A DNA stretch of 64,000 bases from Scortum barcoo. Its lineage: Eukaryota; Chordata; Actinopteri; Centrarchiformes; Terapontidae. Below, piece after piece: positions 40,001-55,000 of this stretch. The DNA lies in the NCBI GenBank assembly GCA_023238725.1, contig CM041550.1, positions 24,451,586-24,515,585 of the forward strand, given 5' to 3'. How positions within the stretch are numbered: the first letter of the stretch is position 1; every line of letters starts with the position of its first letter. The notes beneath the pieces were generated by a model, which was not told the origin of the DNA, ran no database searches, and saw only the letters and a program-made list of their open reading frames with translations. Made by a program: the position numbers and the translations under genes.

Positions 40001-43000
40001 CTCTATCTGTGTCTGAGTTCACTGATCTCCCCAGTTGTCCAAGAACAGCTCTCCTCTGTAATCAGCACAGTGATAGTGAAGGCCAACGCCCATGCCCCCG
40101 ACAGTACCTGGTAAGAAAGTGTCTGATTGTTACATTCCAAGATCACTGCAGGATGCAAATGCAAGCGTGTTAAAGTGCAATGTTACTAAGTCGAGGTCAG
40201 GCAGTGCCTGAAAACATACACCGTTGACAAAACTGTTGACAAAACTGTTGACAAAACAGTTGGGCCAGCATTAGTAGAGTAAGTGGTAAAGGCTGAGGTT
40301 AGCTTTGCTCATGTGACTTTGACACAGGAAACGTTTGACACATGAACCTAAATATGTCTCATATTTTATGTTTCCTAGCGGGGAGACAGATACCAGGAAG
40401 GGATGTTGTGTTCTTGCTGGATGGATCTGATGGCACTAGAAGTGGATTCCCAGCTATGCAAGACTTTGTCCAAAGAGTAGTAGAGACACTCAGTGTGGAT
40501 GACAAGAAAGATCGTGTCTCCAGTGGTTCAGTACAGCAGAGATCCGTCTGTCCAGTTCTATCTGAACACGTACACCACAAAAGGCGAGATTCCTTGACAC
40601 TGTCAGAGGTCTGAGGCACAAAGGCGGAAGGCACCTCAACACTGGAGCAGCTCTCCAGTACTTGAGGGATAATGTCTTCACGGCCTCTGCCGGGAGCAGT
40701 CGCCTGGAAGGAGTTCCACAGGTCCTAATGTTGCTTAGTGGTGGAAGGTCGTCTGACAGTGTTGATGCACCAGCCTCTGCTCTCAAGCAGCTGGGTGTCT
40801 TGACCTTTGCAATTGGAACCAGGAACTCCGATAGCAGAGAATTGCAGCGGATATCCCACGATCCTAGTTCTGCTCTGTCTGTGTCTGAATTCACTGACCT
40901 TCCCGGTGTCCAACAGCAACTTCAGTCCTCCGTGGAGGCTGTGGTTACTGAGGTCACCCGAGAATCACCGACCCCACCAGGTATGTTTACAAGCACGGCC
41001 TATTGCTGGCCTGAAAGGGCTCACTGACTTGTTACACTTACACTGAGGGAGAGAAATGAAGTGGGATGCTTGTTTAGAGCTAGGTGTGCATATAAAGCGA
41101 AACTCTTCTGTGCTTTCCTATTGTTTAAAACCCAAGCAGGCAGTGCAGGGTGCTTCCAGGGATAAAGGCCACCACGTGATAACAGGGCCACCAAGCCTAT
41201 TTTTTGCAAAGGTTTTTATTTCTTGTCTCCCTGTCTGTCCTCAGTTGACACTGCCAAAAAGGATGTCGTATTCCTTCTGGATGGTTCTGATGGCACTAGG
41301 AATGGCTTCCCTGCCATGCGTGATTTTGTTGAGAGAGTGGTGGAAACACTGAATGTGGGAGAAAACAAAGATCGTGTCTCTGTGGTTCAGTACAGCAGAG
41401 AACCAGAGGTCAATTTCTATCTGAAAACATACACCACAAGAGAGGATGTTGTGGATTCGGTCAGAGGGCTGAGACACAGAGGAGGCAGACCCCTCAACAC
41501 CGGGGCAGCCCTCCAGTACGTCAGGGACAACGTCTTTACAAACTCCTCCGGGAGCAGGCGCCTGCAAGGTGTTCCACAGATGTTGATCCTACTAAATGGT
41601 GGAAGGTCTTCTGACAATGTAGATACCCCAGCCTCTGCTCTCAAACAGCAGGGAATCTTTGTGATTGGCATTGGAACAAGGACCTCTGACATCAGAGAGC
41701 TGCAGAAGATATCACATGAGCCTAGCTATGCTCTATCTGTGTCTGAGTTCACTGATCTCCCCAGTTGTCCAAGAACAGCTCTCCTCTGTAATCAGCACAG
41801 TGATAGTGAAGGCCAACGCCCATGCCCCCGACAGTACCTGGTAAGAAAGTGTCTGATTGTTACATTCCAAGATCACTGCAGGATGCAAATGCAAGCGTGT
41901 TAAAGTGCAATGTTACTAAGTCGAGGTCAGGCAGTGCCTGAAAACATACACCGTTGACAAAACTGTTGACAAAACTGTTGACAAAACAGTTGGGCCAGCA
42001 TTAGTAGAGTAAGTGGTAAAGGCTGAGGTTAGCTTTGCTCATGTGACTTTGACACAGGAAACGTTTGACACATGAACCTAAATATGTCTCATATTTTATG
42101 TTTCCTAGCGGGGAGACAGATACCAGGAAGGGATGTTGTGTTCTTGCTGGATGGATCTGATGGCACTAGAAGTGGATTCCCAGCTATGCAAGACTTTGTC
42201 CAAAGAGTAGTAGAGACACTCAGTGTGGATGACAAGAAAGATCGTGTCTCCAGTGGTTCAGTACAGCAGAGATCCGTCTGTCCAGTTCTATCTGAACACG
42301 TACACCACAAAAGGCGAGATCCTTGACACTGTCAGAGGTCTGAGGCACAAAGGCGGAAGGCACCCTCAACACTGGAGCAGCTCTCCAGTACTTGAGGGAT
42401 AATGTCTTCACGGCCTCTGCCGGGAGCAGGCGCCTGGAAGGAGTTCCACAGGTCCTAATGTTGCTTAGTGGTGGAAGGTCGTCTGACAGTGTTGATGCAC
42501 CAGCCTCTGCTCTCAAGCAGCTGGGTGTCTTGACCTTTGCAATTGGAACCAGGAACTCCGATAGCAGAGAATTGCAGCGGATATCCCACGATCCTAGTTC
42601 TGCTCTGTCTGTGTCTGAATTCACTGACCTTCCCGGTGTCCAACAGCAACTTCAGTCCTCCGTGGAGGCTGTGGTTACTGAGGTCACCCGAGAATCACCG
42701 ACCCCACCAGGTATGTTTACAAGCACGGCCTATTGCTGGCCTGAAAGGGCTCACTGACTTGTTACACTTACACTGAGGGAGAGAAATGAAGTGGGATGCT
42801 TGTTTAGAGCTAGGTGTGCATATAAAGCGAAACTCTTCTGTGCTTTCCTATTTGTTTAAAACCCAAGCAGGCAGTGCAGGGTGCTTCCAGGGATAAAGGC
42901 CACCACGTGATAACAGGGCCACCAAGCCTATTTTTTGCAAAGGTTTTTATTTCTTGTCTCCCTGTCTGTCCTCAGTTGACACTGCCAAAAAGGATGTCGT

Positions 43001-46000
43001 ATTCCTTCTGGATGGTTCTGATGGCACTATAGGAATGGCTTCCCTGCCATGCGTGATTTTGTTGAGAGAGTGGTGGAAACACTGAATGTGGGAGAAAACA
43101 AAGATCGTGTCTCTGTGGTTCAGTACAGCAGAGAACCAGAGGTCAATTTCTATCTGAAAACATACACCACAAGAGGAGGATGTTGTGGATTCGGTCAGAG
43201 GGCTGAGACACAGAGGAGGCAGACCCCTCAACACCGGGGCAGCCCTCCAGTACGTCAGGGACAACGTCTTTACAAACTCCTCCGGGAGCAGGCGCCTGCA
43301 AGGTGTTCCACAGATGTTGATCCTACTAAATGGTGGAAGGTCTTCTGACAATGTAGATACCCCAGCCTCTGCTCTCAAACAGCAGGGAATCTTTGTGATT
43401 GGCATTGGAACAAGGACCTCTGACATCAGAGAGCTGCAGAAGATATCACATGAGCCTAGCTATGCTCTATCTGTGTCTGAGTTCACTGATCTCCCCAGTT
43501 GTCCAAGAACAGCTCTCCTCTGTAATCAGCACAGTGATAGTGAAGGCCACGCCCATGCCCCCGACAGTACCTGGTAAGAAAGTGTCTGATTGTTACATTC
43601 CAAGATCACTGCAGGATGCAAATGCAAGCGTGTTAAAGTGCAATGTTACTAAGTCGAGGTCAGGCAGTGCCTGAAAACAGTACACAGTGAAAACCTGAAA
43701 ACCGTTGACAAAACCGTTGACAAAACAGTTGGGCCAGCATTAGTAGAGTAAGTGGTAAAGGCTGAGGTTAGCTTTGCTCATGTGACTTTGACACAGGAAA
43801 CGTTTGACACATGAACCTAAATATGTCTCATATTTTATGTTTCCTAGCGGGGAGACAGATACCAGGAAGGGATGTTGTGTTCTTGCTGGATGGATCTGAT
43901 GGCACTAGAAGTGGATTCCCAGCTATGCAAGACTTTGTCCAAAGAGTAGTAGAGACACTCAGTGTGGATGACAAGAAAGATCGTGTCTCAGTGGTTCAGT
44001 ACAGCAGAGATCCGTCTGTGTCCAGTTCTATCTGAACACGTACACCACAAAAGGCGAGATCCTTGACACTGTCAGAGGTCTGAGGCACAAAGGCGGAAGG
44101 CCCCTCAACACTGGAGCAGCTCTCCAGTACTTGAGGGATAATGTCTTCACGGCCTCTGCCGGGAGCAGGCGCCTGGAAGGAGTTCCACAGGTCCTAATGT
44201 TGCTTAGTGGTGGAAGGTCGTCTGACAGTGTTGATGCACCAGCCAGCCTCTGCTCTCAAGCAGCTGGGTGTCTTGACCTTTGCAATTGGAACCAGGAACT
44301 CCGATAGCAGAGAATTGCAGCGGATATCCCACGATCCTAGTTCTGCTCTGTCTGTGTCTGAATTCACTGACCTTCCCGGTGTCCAACAGCAACTTCAGTC
44401 CTCCCGTGGAGGCTGTGGTTACTGAGGTCACCCGAGAATCACCGACCCCACCAGGTATGTTTACAAGCACGGCCTATTGCTGGCCTGAAAGGGCTCACTG
44501 ACTTGTTACACTTACACTGAAGGGAGAGAAATGAAGTGGGATGCTTGTTTAGAGCTAGGTGTGCATATAAAGCGAAACTCTTCTGTGCTTTCCTATTGTT
44601 TAAAACCCAAGCAGGCAGTGCAGGGTGCTTCCCAGGGATAAAGGCCACCACGTGATAACAGGGCCACCAAGCCTATTTTTTGCAAAGGTTTTTATTTCTT
44701 GTCTCCCTGTCTGTCCTCAGTTGACACTGCCAAAAAGGATGATGTCGTATTCCTTCTGGATGGTTCTGATGGCACTAGGAATGGCTTCCCTGCCATGCGT
44801 GATTTTGTTGAGAGAGTGGTGGAAACACTGAATGTGGGAGAAAACAAAGATCGTGTCTCTGTGGTTCAGTACAGCAGAGAACCAGAGGTCAATTTCTATC
44901 TGAAAACATACACCACAAGAGAGGATGTTGTGGATTCGGTCAGAGGGCTGAGACACAGAGGAGGCAGACCCCTCAACACCGGGGCAGCCCTCCAGTACGT
45001 CAGGGACAACGTCTTTACAAACTCCTCCGGGAGCAGGCGCCTGCAAGGTGTTCCACAGATGTTGATCCTACTAAATGGTGGAAGGTCTTCTGACAATGTA
45101 GATACCCCAGCCTCTGCTCTCAAACAGCAGGGAATCTTTGTGATTGGCATTGGAACAAGGACCTCTGACATCAGAGAGGCTGCAGAAGATATCACATGAG
45201 CCTAGCTATGCTCTATCTGTGTCTGAGTTCACTGATCTCCCCAGTTGTCCAAGAACAGCTCTCCTCTGTAATCAGCACAGTGATAGTGAAGGCCAACGCC
45301 CATGCCCCCGACAGTACCTGGTAAGAAAGTGTCTGATTGTTACATTCCAAGATCACTGCAGGATGCAAATGCAAGCGTGTTAAAGTGCAATGTTACTAAG
45401 TCGAGGTCAGGCAGTGCCTGAAAACATACACCGTTGACAAAACTGTTGACAAAACAGTTGGGCCAGCATTAGTAGAGTAAGTGGTAAAGGCTGAGGTTAG
45501 CTTTGCTCATGTGACTTTGACACAGGAAACGTTTGACACATGAACCTAAATATGTCTCATATTTTATGTTTCCTAGCGGGGAGACAGATACCAGGAAGGG
45601 ATGTTGTGTTCTTGCTGGATGGATCTGATGGCACTAGAAGTGGATTCCCAGCTATGCAAGACTTTGTCCAAAGAGTAGTAGAGACACTCAGTGTGGATGA
45701 CAAGAAAGATCGTGTCTCAGTGGTTCAGTACAGCAGAGATCCGTCTGTCCAGTTCTATCTGAACACGTACACCACAAAAGGCGAGATCCTTGACACTGTC
45801 AGAGGTCTGAGGCACAAAGGCGGAAGGCCCCTCAACACTGGAGCAGCTCTCCAGTACTTGAGGGATAATGTCTTCACGGCCTCTGCCGGGAGCAGGCGCC
45901 TGGAAGGAGTTCCACAGGTCCTAATGTTGCTTAGTGGTGGAAGGTCGTCTGACAGTGTTGATGCACCAGCCTCTGCTCTCAAGCAGCTGGGTGTCTTGAC

Positions 46001-49000
46001 CTTTGCAATTGGAACCAGGAACTCCGATAGCAGAGAATTGCAGCGGATATCCCACGATCCTAGTTCTGCTCTGTCTGTGTCTGAATTCACTGACCTTCCC
46101 GGTGTCCAACAGCAACTTCAGTCCTCCGTGGAGGCTGTGGTTACTGAGGTCACCCGAGAATCACCGACCCCACCAGGTATGTTTACAAGCACGGCCTATT
46201 GCTGGCCTGAAAGGGCTCACTGACTTGTTACACTTACACTGAGGGAGAGAAATGAAGTGGGATGCTTGTTTAGAGCTAGGTGTGCATATAAAGCGAAACT
46301 CTTCTGTGCTTTCCTATTGTTTAAAACCCAAGCAGGCAGTGCAGGGTGCTTCCCAGGGATAAAGGCCACCACGGCACCACGTGATAACAGGGCCACCAAG
46401 CCTATTTTTTGCAAAGGTTTTTATTTCTTGTCTACCCTGTCTGTCCTCAGTTGACACTGCCAAAAAGGATGTCGTATTCCTTCTGGATGGTTCTGATGGC
46501 ACTAGGAATGGCTTCCCTGCCATGCGTGATTTTGTTGAGAGAGTGGTGGAAACACTGAATGTGGGAGAAAACAAAGATCGTGTCTCTGTGGTTCAGTACA
46601 GCAGAGAACCAGAGGTCAATTTCTATCTGAAAACATACACCACAAGAGGAGGATGTTGTGGATTCGGTCAGAGGGATGAGACACAGAGGAGGCAGACCCC
46701 TCAACACCGGGGCAGCCCTCCAGTACGTCAGGGACAACGTCTTTACAAACTCCTCCGGGAGCAGGCGCCTGCAAGGTGTTCCACAGATGTTGATCCTACT
46801 AAATGGTGGTGGAAGGTCTTCTGACAATGTAGATACCCCAGCCTCTGCTCTCAAACAGCAGGGAATCTTTGTGATTGGCATTGGAACAAGGACCTCTGAC
46901 ATCAGAGAGCTGCAGAAGATATCACATGAGCCTAGCTATGCATGCTCTATCTGTGTCTGAGTTCACTGATCTCCCCAGTTGTCCAAGAACAGCTCTCCTC
47001 TGTAATCAGCACAGTGATAGTGAAGGCAACACGCCCATGCCCCCGACAGTACCTGGTAAGAAAGTGTCTGATTGTTACATTCCAAGATCACTGCAGGATG
47101 CAAATGCAAGCGTGTTAAAGTGCAATGTTACTAAGTCGAGGTCAGGCAGTGCCTGAAAACATACACCGTTGACAAAACTGTTGACAAAACAGTTGGGCCA
47201 GCATTAGTAGAGTAAGTGGTAAAGGCTGAGGTTAGCTTTGCTCATGTGACTTTGACACAGGAAACGTTTGACACATGAACCTAAATATGTCTCATATTTT
47301 ATGTTTCCTAGCGGGGAGACAGATACCAGGAAGGGATGTTGTGTTCTTGCTGGATGGATCTGATGGCACTAGAAGTGGATTCCCAGCTATGCAAGACTTT
47401 GTCCAAAGAGGTAGTAGAGACACTCAGTGTGGATGACAAGAAAGATCGTGTCTCCAGTGGTTCAGTACAGCAGAGATCCGTCTGTCCAGTTCTATCTGAA
47501 CACGTACACCACAAAAGGCGAGATCCTTGACACTGTCAGAGGTCTGAGGCACAAAGGCGGAAGGCACCCTCAACACTGGAGCAGCTCTCCAGTACTTGAG
47601 GGATAATGTCTTCACGGCCTCTGCCGGGAGCAGGCGCCTGGAAGGAGTTCCACAGGTCCTAATGTTGCTTAGTGGTGGAAGGTCGTCTGACAGTGTTGAT
47701 GCACCAGCCTCTGCTCTCAAGCAGCTGGGTGTCTTGACCTTTGCAATTGGAACCAGGAACTCCGATAGCAGAGAATTGCAGCGGATATCCCACGATCCTA
47801 GTTCTGCTCTGTCTGTGTCTGAATTCACTGACCTTCCCGGTGTCCAACAGCAACTTCAGTCCTCCGTGGAGGCTGTGGTTACTGAGGTCACCCGAGAATC
47901 ACCGACCCCACCACCCCACCAGGTATGTTTACAAGCACGGCCTATTGCTGGCCTGAAAGGGCTCACTGACTTGTTACACTTACACTGAGGGAGAGAAATG
48001 AAGTGGGATGCTTGTTTAGAGCTAGGTGTGCATATAAAGCGAAACTCTTCTGTGCTTTCCTATTGTTTAAAACCCAAGCAGGCAGTGCAGGGTGCTTCCC
48101 AGGGATAAAGGCCACCACGTGATAACAGGGCCACCAAGCCTATTTTTTGCAAAGGTTTTTATTTCTTGTCTCCCTGTCTGTCCTCAGTTGACACTGCCAA
48201 AAAGGATGTCGTATTCCTTCTGGATGGTTCTGATGGCACTAGGAATGGCTTCCCTGCCATGCGTGATTTTGTTGAGAGAGTGGTGGAAACACTGAATGTG
48301 GGAGAAAACAAAGATCGTGTCTCTGTGGTTCAGTACAGCAGAGAACCAGAGGTCAATTTCTATCTGAAAACATACACCACAAGAGAGGATGTTGTGGATT
48401 CGGTCAGAGGGATGAGACACAGAGGAGGCAGACCCCTCAACACCGGGGCAGCCCTCCAGTACGTCAGGGACAACGTCTTTACAAACTCCTCCGGGAGCAG
48501 GCGCCTGCAAGGTGTTCCACAGATGTTGATCCTACTAAATGGTGGAAGGTCTTCTGACAATGTAGATACCCCAGCCTCTGCTCTCAAACAGCAGGGAATC
48601 TTTGTGATTGGCATTGGAACAAGGACCTCTGACATCAGAGAGCTGCAGAAGATATCACATGAGCCTAGCTATGCTCTATCTGTGTCTGAGTTCACTGATC
48701 TCCCCAGTTGTCCAAGAACAGCTCTCCTCTGTAATCAGCACAGTGATAGTGAAGGCCAACGCCCATGCCCCCGACAGTACCTGGTAAGAAAGTGTCTGAT
48801 TGTTACATTCCAAGATCACTGCAGGATGCAAATGCAAGCGTGTTAAAGTGCAATGTTACTAAGTCGAGGTCAGGCAGTGCCTGAAAACATACACCGTTGA
48901 CAAAACTGTTGACAAAACAGTTGGGCCAGCATTAGTAGAGTAAGTGGTAAAGGCTGAGGTTAGCTTTGCTCATGTGACTTTGACACAGGAAACGTTTGAC

Positions 49001-52000
49001 ACATGAACCTAAATATGTCTCATATTTTATGTTTCCTAGCGGGGAGACAGATACCAGGAAGGGATGTTGTGTTCTTGCTGGATGGATCTGATGGCACTAG
49101 AAGTGGATTCCCAGCTATGCAAGACTTTGTCCAAAGAGTAGTAGAGACACTCAGTGTGGATGACAAGAAAGATCGTGTCTCCAGTGGTTCAGTACAGCAG
49201 AGATCCGTCTGTCCAGTTCTATCTGAACACGTACACCACAAAAGGCGAGATCCTTGACACTGTCAGAGGTCTGAGGCACAAAGGCGGAAGGCCCCTCAAC
49301 ACTGGAGCAGCTCTCCAGTACTTGAGGGATAATGTCTTCACGGCCTCTGCCGGGAGCAGGCGCCTGGAAGGAGTTCCACAGGTCCTAATGTTGCTTAGTG
49401 GTGGAAGGTCGTCTGACAGTGTTGATGCACCAGCCTCTGCTCTCAAGCAGCTGGGTGTGTCTTGACCTTTGCAATTGGAACCAGGAACTCCGATAGCAGA
49501 GAATTGCAGCGGATATCCCACGATCCTAGTTCTGCTCTGTCTGTGTCTGAATTCACTGACCTTCCCGGTGTCCAACAGCAACTTCAGTCCTCCGTGGAGG
49601 CTGTGGTTACTGAGGTCACCCGAGAATCACCGACCCCACCAGGTATGTTTACAAGCACTGGCCTATTGCTGGCCTGAAAGGGCTCACTGACTTGTTACAC
49701 TTACACTGAGGGAGAGAAATGAAGTGGGATGCTTGTTTAGAGCTAGGTGTGCATATAAAGCGAAACTCTTCTGTGCTTTCCTATTGTTTAAAACCCAAGC
49801 AGGCAGTGCAGGGTGCTTCCAGGGATAAAGGCCACCACGTGATAACAGGGCCACCAAGCCTATTTTTTGCAAAGGTTTTTATTTCTTGTCTCCCTGTCTG
49901 TCCTCAGTTGACACTGCCAAAAAGGATGTCGTATTCCTTCTGGATGGTTCTGATGGCACTAGGAATGGCTTCCCTGCCATGCGTGATTTTGTTGAGAGAG
50001 TGGTGGAAACACTGAATGTGGGAGAAAACAAAGATCGTGTCTCTGTGGTTCAGTACAGCAGAGAACCAGAGGTCAATTTCTATCTGAAAACATACACCAC
50101 AAGAGAGGATGTTGTGGATTCGGTCAGAGGGCTGAGACACAGAGGAGGCAGACCCCTCAACACCGGGGCAGCCCTCCAGTACGTCAGGGACAACGTCTTT
50201 ACAAACTCCTCCGGGAGCAGGCGCCTGCAAGGTGTTCCACAGATGTTGATCCTACTAAATGGTGGAAGGTCTTCTGACAATGTAGATACCCCAGCCTCTG
50301 CTCTCAAACAGCAGGGAATCTTTGTGATTGGCATTGGAACAAGGACCTCTGACATCAGAGAGCTGCAGAAGATATCACATGAGCCTAGCTATGCTCTATC
50401 TGTGTCTGAGTTCACTGATCTCCCCATTGTCCAAGAACAGCTCTCCTCTGTAATCAGCACAGTGATAGTGAAGGCCACGCCCCCATGCCCCCGACAGTAC
50501 CTGGTAAGAAAGTGTCTGATTGTTACATTCCAAGATCACTGCAGGATGCAAATGCAAGCGTGTTAAAGTGCAATGTTACTAAGTCGAGGTCAGGCAGTGC
50601 CTGAAAACATACACCGTTGACAAAACTGTTGACAAAACAGTTGGGCCAGCATTAGTAGAGTAAGTGGTAAAGGCTGAGGTTAGCTTTGCTCATGTGACTT
50701 TGACACAGGAAACGTTTGACACATGAACCTAAATATGTCTCATATTTTATGTTTCCTAGCGGGGAGACAGATACCAGGAAGGGATGTTGTGTTCTTGCTG
50801 GATGGATCTGATGGCACTAGAAGTGGATTCCCAGCTATGCAAGACTTTGTCCAAAGAGTAGTAGAGACACTCAGTGTGGATGACAAGAAAGATCGTGTCT
50901 CCAGTGGTTCAGTACAGCAGAGATCCGTCTGTCCAGTTCTATCTGAACACGTACACCACAAAAGGCGAGATCCTTGACACTGTCAGAGGTCTGAGGCACA
51001 AAGGCGGAAGGCACCTCAACACTGGAGCAGCTCTCCAGTACTTGAGGGATAATGTCTTCACGGCCTCTGCCGGGAGCAGTCGCCTGGAAGGAGTTCCACA
51101 GGTCCTAATGTTGCTTAGTGGTGGAAGGTCGTCTGACAGTGTTGATGCACCAGCCTCTGCTCTCAAGCAGCTGGGTGTCTTGACCTTTGCAATTGGAACC
51201 AGGAACTCCGATAGCAGAGAATTGCAGCGGATATCCCACGATCCTAGTTCTGCTCTGTCTGTGTCTGAATTCACTGACCTTCCCGGTGTCCAACAGCAAC
51301 TTCAGTCCTCCCGTGGAGGCTGTGGTTACTGAGGTCACCCGAGAATCACCGACCCCACCAGGTATGTTTACAAGCACGGCCTATTGCTGGCCTGAAAGGG
51401 CTCACTGACTTGTTACACTTACACTGAGGGAGAGAAATGAAGTGGGATGCTTGTTTAGAGCTAGGTGTGCATATAAAGCGAAACTCTTCTGTGCTTTCCT
51501 ATTGTTTAAAACCCAAGCAGGCAGTGCAGGGTGCTTCCAGGGATAAAGGCCACCACGTGATAACAGGGCCACCAGCCTATTTTTTGCAAAGGTTTTTATT
51601 TCTTGTCTCCCTGTCTGTCCTCAGTTGACACTGCCAAAAAGGATGTCGTATTCCTTCTGGATGGTTCTGATGGCACTAGGAATGGCTTCCCTGCCATGCG
51701 TGATTTTGTTGAGAGAGTGGTGGAAACACTGAATGTGGGAGAAAACAAAGATCGTGTCTCTGTGGTTCAGTACAGCAGAGAACCAGAGGTCAATTTCTAT
51801 CTGAAAACATACACCACAAGAGAGGATGTTGTGGATTCGGTCAGAGGGCTGAGACACAGAGGAGGCAGACCCCTCAACACCGGGGCAGCCCTCCAGTACG
51901 TCAGGGACAACGTCTTTACAAACTCCTCCGGGAGCAGGCGCCTGCAAGGTGTTCCACAGATGTTGATCCTACTAAATGGTGGAAGGTCTTCTGACAATGT

Positions 52001-55000
52001 AGATACCCCAGCCTCTGCTCTCAAACAGCAGGGAATCTTTGTGATTGGCATTGGAACAAGGACCTCTGACATCAGAGAGCTGCAGAAGATATCACATGAG
52101 CCTAGCTATGCTCTATCTGTGTCTGAGTTCACTGATCTCCCCAGTTGTCCAAGAACAGCTCTCCTCTGTAATCAGCACAGTGATAGTGAAGGCCAACGCC
52201 CATGCCCCCGACAGTACCTGGTAAGAAAGTGTCTGATTGTTACATTCCAAGATCACTGCAGGATGCAAATGCAAGCGTGTTAAAGTGCAATGTTACTAAG
52301 TCGAGGTCAGGCAGTGCCTGAAAACATACACCGTTGACAAAACTGTTGACAAAACAGTTGGGCCAGCATTAGTAGAGTAAGTGGTAAAGGCTGAGGTTAG
52401 CTTTGCTCATGTGACTTTGACACAGGAAACGTTTGACATATGAACCTAAATATGTCTCATATTTTATGTTTCCTAGCGGGGAGACAGATACCAGGAAGGG
52501 ATGTTGTGTTCTTGCTGGATGGATCTGATGGCACTAGAAGTGGATTACCCAGCTATGCAAGACTTTGTCCAAAGAGTAGTAGAGACACTCAGTGTGGATG
52601 ACAAGAAAGATCGTGTCTCCAGTGGTTCAGTACAGCAGAGATCCGTCTGTCCAGTTCTATCTGAACACGTACACCACAAAAGGCGAGATCCTTGACACTG
52701 TCAGAGGTCTGAGGCACAAAGGCGGAAGGCCCCTCAACACTGGAGCAGCTCTCCAGTACTTGAGGGATAATGTCTTCACGGCCTCTGCCGGGAGCAGGCG
52801 CCTGGAAGGAGTTCCACAGGTCCTAATGTTGCTTAGTGGTGGAAGGTCGTCTGACAGTGTTGATGCACCAGCCTCTGCTCTCAAGCAGCTGGGTGTCTTG
52901 ACCTTTGCAATTGGAACCAGGAACTCCGATAGCAGAGAATTGCAGCGGATATCCCACGATCCTAGTTCTGCTCTGTCTGTGTCTGAATTCACTGACCTTC
53001 CCGGTGTCCAACAGCAACTTCAGTCCTCCGTGGAGGCTGTGGTTACTGAGGTCACCCGAGAATCACCGACCCCACCAGGTATGTTTACAAGCACGGCCTA
53101 TTGCTGGCCTGAAAGGGCTCACTGACTTGTTACACTTACACTGAGGGAGAGAAATGAAGTGGGATGCTTGTTTAGAGCTAGGTGTGCATATAAAGCGAAA
53201 CTCTTCTGTGCTTTCCTATTGTTTAAAACCCAAGCAGGCAGTGCAGGGTGCTTCCAGGGATAAAGGCCACCACGTGATAACAGGGCCACCAGCCTATTTT
53301 TTGCAAAGGTTTTTATTTCTTGTCTCCCTGTCTGTCCTCAGTTGACACTGCCAAAAAGGATGTCGTATTCCTTCTGGATGGTTCTGATGGCACTAGGAAT
53401 GGCTTCCCTGCCATGCGTGATTTTGTTGAGAGAGTGGTGGAAACACTGAATGTGGGAGAAAACAAAGATCGTGTCTCTGTGGTTCAGTACAGCAGAGAAC
53501 CAGAGGTCAATTTCTATCTGAAAACATACACCACAAGAGAGGATGTTGTGGATTCGGTCAGAGGGCTGAGACACAGAGGAGGCAGACCCCTCAACACCGG
53601 GGCAGCCCTCCAGTACGTCAGGGACAACGTCTTTACAAACTCCTCCGGGAGCAGGCGCCTGCAAGGTGTTCCACAGATGTTGATCCTACTAAATGGTGGA
53701 AGGTCTTCTGACAATGTAGATACCCCAGCCTCTGCTCTCAAACAGCAGGGAATCTTTGTGATTGGCATTGGAACAAGGACCTCTGACATCAGAGAGCTGC
53801 AGAAGATATCACATGAGCCTAGCTATGCTCTATCTGTGTCTGAGTTCACTGATCTCCCCAGTGTCCAAGAACAGCTCTCCTCTGTAATCAGCACAGTGAT
53901 AGTGAAGGCCAACGCCCATGCCCCCGACAGTACCTGGTAAGAAAGTGTCTGATTGTTACATTCCAAGATCACTGCAGGATGCAAATGCAAGCGTGTTAAA
54001 GTGCAATGTTACTAAGTCGAGGTCAGGCAGTGCCTGAAAACATACACCGTTGACAAAACTGTTGACAAAACAGTTGGGCCAGCATTAGTAGAGTAAGTGG
54101 TAAAGGCTGAGGTTAGCTTTGCTCATGTGACTTTGACACAGGAAACGTTTGACACATGAACCTAAATATGTCTCATATTTTATGTTTCCTAGCGGGGAGA
54201 CAGATACCAGGAAGGGATGTTGTGTTCTTGCTGGATGGATCTGATGGCACTAGAAGTGGATTCCCAGCTATGCAAGACTTTGTCCAAAGAGTAGTAGAGA
54301 CACTCAGTGTGGATGACAAGAAAGATCGTGTCTCAGTGGTTCAGTACAGCAGAGATCCGTCTGTCCAGTTCTATCTGAACACGTACACCACAAAAGGCGA
54401 GATCCTTGACACTGTCAGAGGTCTGAGGCACAAAGGCGGAAGGCACCCTCAACACTGGAGCAGCTCTCCAGTACTTGAGGGATAATGTCTTCACGGCCTC
54501 TGCCGGGAGCAGGCGCCTGGAAGGAGTTCCACAGGTCCTAATGTTGCTTAGTGGTGGAAGGTCGTCTGACAGTGTTGATGCACCAGCCTCTGCTCTCAAG
54601 CAGCTGGGTGTCTTGACCTTTGCAATTGGAACCAGGAACTCCGATAGCAGAGAATTGCAGCGGATATCCCACGATCCTAGTTCTGCTCTGTCTGTGTCTG
54701 AATTCACTGACCTTCCCGGTGTCCAACAGCAACTTCAGTCCTCCGTGGAGGCTGTGGTTACTGAGGTCACCCGAGAATCACCGACCCCACCAGGTATGCT
54801 TTACAAGCACGGCCTATTGCTGGCCTGAAAGGGCTCACTGACTTGTTACACTTACACTGAGGGAGAGAAATGAAGTGGGATGCTTGTTTAGAGCTAGGTG
54901 TGCATATAAAGCGAAACTCTTCTGTGCTTTCCTATTGTTTAAAACCCAAGCAGGCAGTGCAGGGTGCTTCCAGGGATAAAGGCCACCACGTGATAACAGG

